From an uncultured Clostridia bacterium (lineage in GTDB: Bacteria > Bacillota > Clostridia > Oscillospirales > Acutalibacteraceae): a stretch of DNA of 64,000 nt. The stretch lies in assembly GCA_944384835.1 (NCBI GenBank), contig CALWUU010000044.1, forward strand, positions 1 to 64,000, given 5' to 3'. Below, piece after piece: positions 54,736-62,875 of the stretch; positions within the stretch are counted from its first letter, which is position 1, and each line of letters begins with the position of its first letter. The notes under the pieces were generated by a model. It saw nothing but the letters and a program-made list of their open reading frames with translations. It made no database searches and was not told the DNA's origin. Made by a program: the position numbers and the translations under genes.

Positions 54736-55026
54736 TTATAGAGATGCTAAAATTTCGTTGCATTTTTTTACAACATCCTCAGCAGTCACTGTACCACAGC
54801 CGCAGCCACAGCCACAGCCGCCGTCTTTTCCTTTTTCAAATACGGTAATAATATTTTTGTTCATATCATATGTAGTATGGTTTGCCTTCGGACAATCATC
54901 CGTATCCTCAGCCCAAATATAACCATTATCAGTATTAAAATATAATCTTACCCAACCTGTCTTTTCATTGTATCTGTCTGTTTCATTTTTAATGTCTTGA
55001 GAAAGTGTAACTTCTTTGATAGCCAT
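54736..55026 (-). CDS. Small protein with Cys-Gly repeat
   Basis: A 96-residue protein (start at 55026, GGAGG nearby; an upstream start is poorer). The first two thirds form a compact alpha/beta domain, rich in Thr, Asp and Trp. Residues about 69-77 are GCGCGCGCG-like, giving four Cys alternating with Gly, then a helix (TAEDVVKKCNEILASL). Such Cys-Gly runs could bind metal or form thioethers or disulphides. No family is recognised. Confidence 0.75.
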   Translation of the reverse strand: MAIKEVTLSQDIKNETDRYNEKTGWVRLYFNTDNGYIWAEDTDDCPKANHTTYDMNKNIITVFEKGKDGGCGCGCGCGTVTAEDVVKKCNEILASL

Positions 55027-55507
55027 AATATAATTCCTCCGTTTTTCCATCTATAAAATGTATCCTTAGTTTATCATACGAAAGTCAATAATTCAATACT
55101 TATTGCATATTAAAAAAGAAGTCATATTTATCATACTGCAGTCTATTTTTATATACATTATAGAAAATTTAACATTATTGTTCAAAAACTAATTATGTAA
55201 CTTTACCAATGAAAAAATTTTTTGTTTTGGTTTTCTCCAAAAACATCGCAAAACAAGAATTTCTATTTACAAATTCATCTAAACATGATATGATTTGCCA
55301 TATTTTAGGTGTAAGGTTATAAATGATATATTAAGCTGCACAAATTTATTGAGTATTTATGGTTTTGCCGTCTTAAATCAATTTACTTATAACAAACATG
55401 AAATTAAGAAAAAGGGGGGTTTAAAGATTCAAAATATATGGTTTGTTATAAATAAAGCTTGATATAAAAGATTAACTTTTACAATAAGGAAAAAAACGGA
55501 AAAGAAG
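55027..55507. other. Long intergenic region before PI-PLC
   Basis: About 480 AT-rich bases. No long frame or strong promoter is seen. A GGGGGG tract at about 55415-55420 looks like a ribosome-binding site, followed seven bases later by a short frame beginning ATT (about 55428-55463). A real small gene here is possible but not supported. Confidence 0.35.
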
Positions 55508-55534
55508 ATAAAATTTACGAAGAAAAAGGTTTAT

Positions 55535-56974
55535 GTGCTTTCTATTTTCACAACAATTGTTCTGTTGCTTTTTACAAACGTATTTACTGTGTCTGCCCAT
55601 TATGATACCGCATATTGGCATGAAACAAGTGCAGCAGGAAATAGACAGGAATGGATGAAAAATATAAAAGGAGAAACCAAACTCAGTGAACTCTCCATTC
55701 CGGGCACCCACGATTCCATGGCGTTTAAGGATAATTTATTTGCAATTGACAGCACCCGAACACAGACCATGGATTTGACCAAACAGCTAAACAGCGGTAT
55801 CCGTTTTCTTGACATTCGCGCAAAATATACGGAAACAGGATTTCCGCTTCACCACGGAACCGTATATTTAGGATATGACTTTGAGGACGTTTTAAAAACA
55901 TGTGAAGAATTTTTGACACAGCACCCTTCTGAAACAATTTTAATACGTTTTAAACAAGAACACAGCAGTGCCAGCGATGCACAAATGCGTAAAGTATTTG
56001 ATACATATTATAAACGATATCAAAATCTATTCTGGAAACCACAAGGACAAACCAACCCAACACTGGATCAATGCAGAGGTAAAATAGTTCTGGTTTCAGA
56101 TGTTATCTCGTTAAATGACCTCGGAATTAATCACCGTAAATTAAATGTACAAGACAACTATAATCTTGGTACAAACTGGGATTTATATCAAAAATGGGAA
56201 TCAATAAAAGCACACGCTCAAAAAATTAGTATAACAGACAATGTCATCAGCATTAACTATCTGAATGCTTCCGGCGGTTTCATGCCATATTTTGCTGCCA
56301 GTGGTCATTCCAGTCCGCAAACAGGTGCTCCAAGACTTTTGACAGGATTAACCGAACCGGCATTCAGTTCATGGTATCCTGAATTCCCAAGAGAGGGAAA
56401 AGTGGGAAATTTATCCAGTATTGCTTTTGAAGGCATGAATACAATGTATGCAAATCTATTGGAAAAGGGAACCGTAAGCCATACCGGAATTGTTGTTGCA
56501 GACTTTCCCGGGGAACGTTTGATTAGTAATATTATAGAAATGAATGATCCTCTTACTGAAAACATATATACTGGACGCTACCGTTTAATTTCAAGCAGCT
56601 TTAGCACGCATACTGTTGATCAAAATATGGACAATCTTAATAAAGTAACCATGTGGACAAAGAACGGAGGCATAAATCAACAATGGGATCTGAAATATGA
56701 TAAGCAAAAAAAGGCTTATCATATTGTCAGCGCTTATGATGGAAAAGTTTTAACATTGGATAGCTCTAATGGAAATACAGTTGTGTTAAAAGCAAATAAT
56801 AAGCAGCCGGAACAATATTGGATCATAAAAGAGCAAGGATTTCAAGGTGTTACATTAAAGAACTACAAAAATAATCAATATTTAGGATTTCAAGAATACA
56901 GCCCTAAAAACGGCAGTAAATTGATAGCCGGACCAATGACTTTATCCGGTTCTTTCTTCTCACTAGTAAAATAA
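55535..56974 (+). CDS. Secreted phosphatidylinositol-specific phospholipase C with ricin-like domain
   Basis: A secreted enzyme cleaving phosphatidylinositol or GPI anchors. The catalytic barrel (about 40-330) has both catalytic histidines: GTHDSM (His59) and HHGTVY (His107), numbering from the GTG at 55535. A C-terminal ricin-type beta-trefoil (about 345-479, with QQWDL and QYWII repeats) may bind carbohydrate. The start is uncertain. GTG at 55535 gives a hydrophobic signal but no positive n-region; an in-frame ATA at 55508 gives IKFTKKKVYVL, a good signal peptide. Confidence 0.85.
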   Translation: MLSIFTTIVLLLFTNVFTVSAHYDTAYWHETSAAGNRQEWMKNIKGETKLSELSIPGTHDSMAFKDNLFAIDSTRTQTMDLTKQLNSGIRFLDIRAKYTETGFPLHHGTVYLGYDFEDVLKTCEEFLTQHPSETILIRFKQEHSSASDAQMRKVFDTYYKRYQNLFWKPQGQTNPTLDQCRGKIVLVSDVISLNDLGINHRKLNVQDNYNLGTNWDLYQKWESIKAHAQKISITDNVISINYLNASGGFMPYFAASGHSSPQTGAPRLLTGLTEPAFSSWYPEFPREGKVGNLSSIAFEGMNTMYANLLEKGTVSHTGIVVADFPGERLISNIIEMNDPLTENIYTGRYRLISSSFSTHTVDQNMDNLNKVTMWTKNGGINQQWDLKYDKQKKAYHIVSAYDGKVLTLDSSNGNTVVLKANNKQPEQYWIIKEQGFQGVTLKNYKNNQYLGFQEYSPKNGSKLIAGPMTLSGSFFSLVK

Positions 56975-57024
56975 TGATTTAAAACATTACAAACAAAATT
57001 AAATTTCATATAATAGAATGATGC

Positions 57025-57057
57025 AAAAAAACGGACGTTGATCAACGTCCGTTTTTT
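57025..57057 (+). terminator. Bidirectional terminator after PI-PLC
   Basis: A perfect inverted repeat (57025-57040 with 57041-57056, no spacer bases) with U-tracts in both directions. Confidence 0.9.
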
Positions 57058-57066
57058 AATTACTTT

Positions 57067-57252
57067 CTAAACCAAATCGAGAAAATCTTTAATGGGCAGA
57101 ATATGATAAACGCTTACTATGGCAGATGCATCCGGATGTTGATGGTACAAGTTCCATCCTCTCACCGGAAAAGCTGTTGGCTCCAACATTCCAATGTTAT
57201 AAAAATTTAAATAAATAATGGTTTCCATAAAATATTTTTGTATGGCTTTCAT
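57067..57252 (-). CDS. Possible small hypothetical protein
   Basis: A 61-codon frame from ATG at 57252 that ends just before the bidirectional terminator. It encodes a short protein with hydrophobic and aromatic residues (YLNFYNIGMLEP). There is no good ribosome-binding site or family match. Its position next to the terminator is the only support. Confidence 0.3.
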   Translation of the reverse strand: MKAIQKYFMETIIYLNFYNIGMLEPTAFPVRGWNLYHQHPDASAIVSVYHILPIKDFLDLV

Positions 57253-57380
57253 GCAGCACATCATATCAACATAAATTTTATGTATTTTTCTATTTCACAC
57301 CAATGCATCAAAAAATGGTTGTTCCATTAAAAGATTAGACTCTACTATAAAATCTTATCTGTATTTGCAAAGTTTCCATA

Positions 57381-57863
57381 CTAAGCCAATATTTTTCCTT
57401 CCGGAAATAGTCTACGAAAAACAAAACGCAATAACGGACCTGCAACTAACAACTGAAATGGTAATGCCATCGCTAAATTCCTGGGTAATATCACCAAATA
57501 CTGCCATCCAATAGTATCCCATTGTCCGGATGCTGCACATGATTCAATTGCACCAAAAGCTGACATAAAAATAACCATAGGTAAAATAGTACAGCATGTA
57601 ATTGCTAAAATAATCTTCCATTGCTTACTAGTCGGTTTTACAAGGAACCGGAATGCAAACCAATGAGCAAACTTGGAAACAATAAATTTCTCTAACAAAA
57701 ATGCTACCAAATACGCAAGCGGAAAAGCTAACCAAGCTTCCTGCAATACTTCCAGAGACAATCCGCCATAAACAATTGCAATATTATAGGTACACATCCA
57801 TATTACCATAATGAATACCATAAGAACTGAATAAATTAAATCTTCTCTTTTATTCTGCGGCAT
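57381..57863 (-). CDS. DUF2798 family membrane protein
   Basis: A 160-residue protein with four predicted membrane helices (about 10-30, 40-60, 82-105, 130-150), start at 57863 with GGAGG eight bases upstream. Pattern and size fit DUF2798, small integral proteins of unknown role. It is monocistronic. A perfect inverted repeat lies about 130 bases upstream of its start. Confidence 0.72.
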   Translation of the reverse strand: MPQNKREDLIYSVLMVFIMVIWMCTYNIAIVYGGLSLEVLQEAWLAFPLAYLVAFLLEKFIVSKFAHWFAFRFLVKPTSKQWKIILAITCCTILPMVIFMSAFGAIESCAASGQWDTIGWQYLVILPRNLAMALPFQLLVAGPLLRFVFRRLFPEGKILA

Positions 57864-58340
57864 TATATATACCTCCATTTTTATTTTGTGCCGATATTTA
57901 TTGTATACATTTTTTTGCCCTTGATGTAATACCCTATTTTATTTTCAGCGTTATACACAATATAAATCCCATTATATTTTGTGTATTTTTTCATTTAAAT
58001 CTATACACTATTTTATATATAAGAGATAGTGTATAGATTTAAAACATGCTTTTTTACACATTGAAATTGTCCCGATGAAAACAAAACAAATTTATATAGA
58101 ACGGTAAAAAACACAATAACTCCATAATTTACAGCTAAAACCACCTAATATATTATTTCATTATTAATACGGTTTTATATAAAATTCAAAGTATTCCATA
58201 GAATTATTGTTTTCATAACAATTCAGCACAAATACTGGGGCATATTGTAGAAAAGATAAAAAAGTTTAGTCAGCACTCGATTAAAACAGTACTGCCTTGA
58301 TACTGAATAAACTTGATACAAGCTAATTGAAAAAGGAAAT
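57864..58340. other. Intergenic region with inverted repeat
   Basis: No frame longer than 60 codons looks coding. It contains a perfect 18-bp inverted repeat (57994-58043) and AT-rich DNA, bounded by a terminator at 58341. Nothing else is recognised. Confidence 0.4.
57994..58043. repeat. Perfect 18-bp inverted repeat
   Basis: Arms 57994-58011 and 58026-58043 are exact reverse complements with a 14-base AT-rich loop. No clear U-tract, so it is not a standard terminator. It could be an operator for the DUF2798 gene or a small element remnant. Confidence 0.75.
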
Positions 58341-58369
58341 AAAAAAACGGTTACTCAACAAAGTAACCG
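58341..58369 (-). terminator. Second terminator downstream of tRNA-fMet
   Basis: An 8-bp stem (58348-58355 with 58362-58369) with TTTTTTT tail on the minus strand, 65 bases after the tRNA terminator. Confidence 0.8.
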
Positions 58370-58434
58370 GTAAACTTGGAAGGGTTAAAAAATTTTGATG
58401 CTGCTTATGGTGGGATCACTCGCACGGATAAACG

Positions 58435-58467
58435 AAAAGAGTCCAGACGCGAATTGCGTCCGGACTC
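58435..58467 (-). terminator. Terminator of tRNA-fMet
   Basis: A 12-bp stem (58439-58450 with 58456-58467; one G-U pair) with TTTT tail on the minus strand, right after the tRNA 3' end. Confidence 0.8.
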
Positions 58468-58474
58468 AGTCTGG

Positions 58475-58551
<77 letters not shown>

Positions 58552-58588
58552 ATATTAATTGCGCCGCTTTGTCAGGCGCAATTAATAT
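58552..58588. repeat. Inverted repeat at the tRNA-fMet promoter
   Basis: Perfect 14-bp arms (58552-58565 and 58575-58588) separated by nine bases. The right arm overlaps the -10 element and the left arm ends at the mature tRNA 5' end. Confidence 0.7.
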
Positions 58589-58615
58589 TATATATGAATC
58601 AATGGTAGAAGTCAA
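58587..58615 (-). promoter_or_regulatory. Promoter of tRNA-fMet
   Basis: TTGACT (58615-58610) and TATAAT (58592-58587) are 17 bases apart on the minus strand, leaving about 29 bases of leader before the tRNA. Confidence 0.8.
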
Positions 58616-58691
58616 TAGAAAATCAAAATATCTTTATAAAATCGAATGACAATATTCTGCCTTCATTTCGTAATTATGTCAAAACAATGCA

Positions 58692-59726
58692 TCATTTCTT
58701 CTTTTTATGCATCAGCAAAACAATAATTCCTATAACAATTACAAAAATTCCTATGCCACCTGCTATCATATATACAAAATAAGACGGCATTTGATTTCCA
58801 ACAATATATAAATTTCTATCACCATAAAATATGGTATCTGTATTTAACGTTTCATTATTATCTTCCTCTGCTGTCGTTTGTTTCCCAGAGCCATTTGTTT
58901 TACTCCGACCGGAAGTAGTGCTTTTACTGCTCTCATTCTCTTCCTTTATCTTTTCACCGCGCGTAACATTTACTATATACTGGCTTTTATTCTTTTTATC
59001 TGAAGAAGTTACTGTAATAATGAACTGTGTTACAGAGCCCTGTTTTCCTAAATTCTTTCTGTTTACTCTTGCAGTTCCTCCATCAGCAGCTTCTAATTCA
59101 AACAATATCTGTTCTACTTCCGCTCCTACCTGAAGAGAATATTCTTGAATATAAGGATCAAACGCCGGTTCTAACGTTCCTTGATTTGGAACTAATTTTG
59201 TTAAAACTGCCTCTTTTGTAAACTCTGGCGTGATACGGAACATAGTTGTAACACTGGAAACTGAAGGCAGTTGTTTCGCACTCCAGTCTACCACTTGGTC
59301 TATTTGAGCTGAAACCGATGTTTCTCCAAAAACCGCATCACCGTTAACACGGAATACCAAGGTCATACATTCACCTGTTAATTTTGGGGCTGATGTTCCG
59401 TTGCAAACATAGATGCCTGTCATCGTGTCTCCTGCTATATGGTAGCGAAAGGTACCGTTTTCAATTTGTGATGATGTGTCTACTCTTTTTAAGGTAAGCT
59501 TTGATGAATCAAATTCTACATTTAAACGAAATCCTGCAATAGTCTCACTGGCAGTCCATTCATTGGCTGTAATCGCAATATGAATTTCATCATTCGCCAA
59601 AACATCTTCTTTTGAACTGGTAAAGGAAAAATAATCTTTTGTTTCTTGTGCAAAGACATAACAAGAATTTATAAATACCGTTGCGTATATGAGCAATGCG
59701 CATAATATTGCTGCAATCTTTTTCAT
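58692..59726 (-). CDS. Membrane-anchored cohesin-domain protein
   Basis: A 344-residue surface protein: signal peptide (cleavage near residue 26), a cohesin-like beta sandwich (about 30-165: SKEDVLANDEIHIAITANEW, GFRLNVEFDSSKLTL, GECMTLVFRVNGDAVFG pattern), a cadherin-like beta-sandwich domain (about 175-260, TKLVPNQGTLEPAFDPYIQEYSL start), a Ser/Thr/Lys linker and a C-terminal membrane helix (about 315-338) with KKKK. It could anchor dockerin proteins on the membrane. It lies near such a protein at 53165. Its promoter is not resolved. Confidence 0.8.
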   Translation of the reverse strand: MKKIAAILCALLIYATVFINSCYVFAQETKDYFSFTSSKEDVLANDEIHIAITANEWTASETIAGFRLNVEFDSSKLTLKRVDTSSQIENGTFRYHIAGDTMTGIYVCNGTSAPKLTGECMTLVFRVNGDAVFGETSVSAQIDQVVDWSAKQLPSVSSVTTMFRITPEFTKEAVLTKLVPNQGTLEPAFDPYIQEYSLQVGAEVEQILFELEAADGGTARVNRKNLGKQGSVTQFIITVTSSDKKNKSQYIVNVTRGEKIKEENESSKSTTSGRSKTNGSGKQTTAEEDNNETLNTDTIFYGDRNLYIVGNQMPSYFVYMIAGGIGIFVIVIGIIVLLMHKKKK

Positions 59727-59903
59727 GTTATCCTCCTTTCCAATAAAAGAACATCATGAATTTTATTATTTTACTACAGCAAATCATTTATTTAAGGGCT
59801 ATATCGAAAATATTCACAAAGTTATTGCATAAAGTTCAAAGTTTCAATGTATTATTTCGTATAATAGTGAAAATAAATAAGAATATTTAAAAAGGGGGAT
59901 ATT

Positions 59904-60428
59904 ATGCTTTTTCGAGCGTCAACCGTTCCTGAAATATTTAACATGTTTTTTTGGAATCTTATCATTGTAAGCGCTTATCATCTTATTATATTTGCAATTT
60001 GTATTAAGCTGCCTCAGTCTTCATTTGATGAACACAAATCCAGATATCAAATGAAAAAATTTGAAAGAAACGGAAAATTTTATAAACAAACATTAAAAAT
60101 CAACCTATGGAAAGAACATGTCCCCCAGTTTACAGGTAAGGACGGATTTTCCACAGAACATATGTCAAACAACGTTTCAGTGGAATATTTAAATGAATTT
60201 ATTGCAGAAACTTGCCGAGCAGAATGGACACATGAAACACAAAGCCTTTCCGTTATTTTTGTTTTTTTCGTTAATCCTCCTATTTACAACTTATTATTTA
60301 CAGTTATTATTTTATTGATTAACATGCCCTGCACCGCAATTCAACGTTATAACCGGTTTCGATTGCAAACTTTAAGAAAACGGTTAATCCGTACAGGAGG
60401 TTTACTGCCTTCTATGGCATCTGCATAA
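59904..60428 (+). CDS. CrtO-like acyltransferase family membrane protein
   Basis: A 174-residue membrane protein with helices near both ends (about 10-34 and 112-140). The pattern FERNGKFYKQTLKINLWKEHVPQ, FTGKDGFSTEHM, FIAETCRAEWTHE and NMPCTAIQRYNRFRL matches glycosyl-4,4'-diaponeurosporenoate acyltransferase (CrtO) family proteins of staphyloxanthin synthesis. No other carotenoid genes are nearby, so the substrate probably differs. AAGGGGGAT precedes ATG. Confidence 0.72.
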   Translation: MLFRASTVPEIFNMFFWNLIIVSAYHLIIFAICIKLPQSSFDEHKSRYQMKKFERNGKFYKQTLKINLWKEHVPQFTGKDGFSTEHMSNNVSVEYLNEFIAETCRAEWTHETQSLSVIFVFFVNPPIYNLLFTVIILLINMPCTAIQRYNRFRLQTLRKRLIRTGGLLPSMASA

Positions 60429-60534
60429 TCAATCCAAAAGAATACGAATATCCATATAAAATTTTTGGTGCTTTTCGCTTAAATTTGCAACTTATTTTAT
60501 AACATAGATAAAAAACCAAAGTAAAGGCAAACCA

Positions 60535-60563
60535 TTGACTTTCTTACATGTCTACCGTATAAT
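60535..60563 (+). promoter_or_regulatory. Promoter of glnN
   Basis: TTGACT (60535-60540) and TATAAT (60558-60563) are exactly 17 bases apart. A terminator-like hairpin follows within 20 bases. Confidence 0.8.
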
Positions 60564-60582
60564 AAAACCTATAAGCAAAGTA

Positions 60583-60622
60583 AGAGTTCTATAGTAGAAA
60601 AAACACTATAGTGCTCTTTTTT
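60583..60622 (+). terminator. Terminator-like hairpin in the glnN leader
   Basis: A 13-bp stem with one G-U and one mismatch (60583-60595 with 60605-60617), nine-base A-rich loop and TTTTTT tail lie between the promoter and the glnN start. This arrangement implies transcription attenuation or antitermination of glutamine synthetase. Confidence 0.65.
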
Positions 60623-60694
60623 GGTTATAACTATGTATTTAGGAAAGGAAGTGAACGGAGTTATTCCTTGACTCTTATGGACGAGGTGAAATCT

Positions 60695-62791
60695 ATGTGC
60701 AAAGTTCCTGAGATGTTTGGGACGCTGGTATTTAATGATGATATTATGCGTGCCAGATTGCCAAAAGAGATTTATAAATCTTTAAAAAAGACGCGTGAAG
60801 ATGGTCTGCCACTTGATATCCATGTGGCTAATTCTGTTGCAAATGCTATGAAAAATTGGGCTTTGGAACATGGGGCAACACACTATACACACTGGTTTCA
60901 GCCAATGACCGGTATTACTGCCGAAAAGCATGACAGCTTTTTAACTCCTATTGATAACAGTAAAGTCATTATGGAGTTTTCCGGCAAAGAACTGATCAAA
61001 GGCGAACCGGATGCTTCCAGTTTCCCGTCCGGCGGTTTACGCGCTACCTTTGAAGCGCGGGGTTATACTGCTTGGGATCCAACTTCAAACGCCTTTATTA
61101 AAGACGGCTCTTTATGTATACCAACTGCGTTTTGCTCTTATGGAGGAGAAGCATTGGACAAAAAGACCCCATTGCTGCGCTCAATGGATGTAATTGATAA
61201 GCAAGCAATGCGTATTTTAAATCTATTTGGCAATCCGACCGGTGCAAAACATGTACGGACAACTGTTGGCGCCGAACAGGAATATTTTTTAATTGACAAA
61301 TCTGTTTATAATCAACGGAAAGATCTTTTGTATACTGGCAGAACATTGTTGGGAGCCAGACCGCCAAAAGGTCAAGAATTGGAAGACCATTACTTTGGTG
61401 TAATTAAGCCAAGAGTTTCCGCTTACATGAAGGATTTAGATGAAGAACTTTGGAAACTGGGTATTCCATCTAAAACAAAGCACAATGAAGCAGCTCCGGG
61501 TCAACACGAAATGGCTCCGTTGTTCACCACCAGTAATGTTGCAACCGACCATAATCAATTGATTATGGAGGTTATGAAAAGAATTGCTGCAAAACATAAT
61601 CTGGCATGTCTGCTGCATGAAAAACCGTTTAAAGGTGTAAACGGCAGCGGAAAACATAATAACTGGTCTATGGCAACAGATACCGGCGTAAATTTATTAG
61701 AGCCGGGAGAATCTCCAAGAGATAATGCGCAATTCTTGCTATTCTTAGTGGCTATCATTAAAGCGGTGGATGAACATCAAGATTTAATTCGGCTTTCTGC
61801 GGCTTCTGCCGGAAATGATCACCGTTTGGGCTCCAATGAAGCTCCGCCTGCTATCATATCAATCTTTTTAGGTGATGAGATAACCGAAATATTGCAATGT
61901 ATTGAGGATGGCAGCGTATACCACGCACAAAAAACTTCCTATATGGAAGTAGGTGTGGACGGACTCCCTTCTTTTGCAAAAGATACAACAGACAGAAATC
62001 GAACTTCTCCGTTTGCTTTTACCGGAAATAAGTTTGAATTCAGAATGTTAGGATCTTCTGCATCTATTGCATGCACAAACTTTATTTTAAACACCGCAAT
62101 CGGCGATGTTCTTTGTGAATTTGCAGATAAATTGGAGCAAGCAGACGATTTCAAATCTGCATTGAGTGATTTGGTTCGTACGACCATCAAAAATCACAAA
62201 CGCATCATTTTCAATGGCAACAACTACTCTGAAGAGTGGGTACAAGAAGCTGAAAAACGCGGATTATTGAATCTTCCTTCCGTTGCTGATGCCGCACCAT
62301 ATTACATTCATCAGCAAAACATCGAGCTTTTTGAAAAACACGGTGTCCTTTCTGAAATGGAGATACGTTCTCGTTATGAAATCACCCTCGAGAACTACTT
62401 CAAACAGATTCACATAGAAGCCTTAACCATGATTGACATGGTTAAGAGGGATATTACTCCGGCAGTATGCGCATATATAAAAGATTTAAGTGAAGCTGCT
62501 GTTGCCAAAAAACAGTTAAACTTAGATCTAAGCTGTCAGCTGGAAGAAACCCTGTTAAAAGACCTTTCCGACCTTTCCTATGCTTTGTTCCAGAATTGCA
62601 AAAAACTGGAAGAGAATGTAGAAATGGCCGCAAAGATTACCGATGTGAAGGACGCAGCATACGCTTACAGAAATGCTGTTTTCATGCAAATGGAAGCTAC
62701 CCGCTCCATTGCAGACAAACTTGAAGGTATGGTGGGCGACAAATATTGGCCGTTCCCATCGTACGGCAGACTATTATTTAGCGTAAAGTAA
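60695..62791 (+). CDS. glnN: Type III glutamine synthetase
   Basis: GlnN (GSIII) makes glutamine from glutamate, ammonia and ATP. The 698-residue product is the large GSIII form with the catalytic signatures VGAEQEYFLID (about 194-204), KHNEAAPGQHEMAP, GSGKHNNWSMAT and FEFRMLGSS. GAGGTGA sits six bases before the ATG at 60695. An upstream frame extends into the leader but overlaps the hairpin. It precedes an ammonium transporter, so the pair is a nitrogen-assimilation unit. Confidence 0.95.
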   Translation: MCKVPEMFGTLVFNDDIMRARLPKEIYKSLKKTREDGLPLDIHVANSVANAMKNWALEHGATHYTHWFQPMTGITAEKHDSFLTPIDNSKVIMEFSGKELIKGEPDASSFPSGGLRATFEARGYTAWDPTSNAFIKDGSLCIPTAFCSYGGEALDKKTPLLRSMDVIDKQAMRILNLFGNPTGAKHVRTTVGAEQEYFLIDKSVYNQRKDLLYTGRTLLGARPPKGQELEDHYFGVIKPRVSAYMKDLDEELWKLGIPSKTKHNEAAPGQHEMAPLFTTSNVATDHNQLIMEVMKRIAAKHNLACLLHEKPFKGVNGSGKHNNWSMATDTGVNLLEPGESPRDNAQFLLFLVAIIKAVDEHQDLIRLSAASAGNDHRLGSNEAPPAIISIFLGDEITEILQCIEDGSVYHAQKTSYMEVGVDGLPSFAKDTTDRNRTSPFAFTGNKFEFRMLGSSASIACTNFILNTAIGDVLCEFADKLEQADDFKSALSDLVRTTIKNHKRIIFNGNNYSEEWVQEAEKRGLLNLPSVADAAPYYIHQQNIELFEKHGVLSEMEIRSRYEITLENYFKQIHIEALTMIDMVKRDITPAVCAYIKDLSEAAVAKKQLNLDLSCQLEETLLKDLSDLSYALFQNCKKLEENVEMAAKITDVKDAAYAYRNAVFMQMEATRSIADKLEGMVGDKYWPFPSYGRLLFSVK

Positions 62792-62875
62792 TCTTTTTGT
62801 TTTTGCGACTACATATGATGTTTCATATGTATAAACAAAAATGCATTACACAATTTTGTTTGGAGGTAGAAAACT

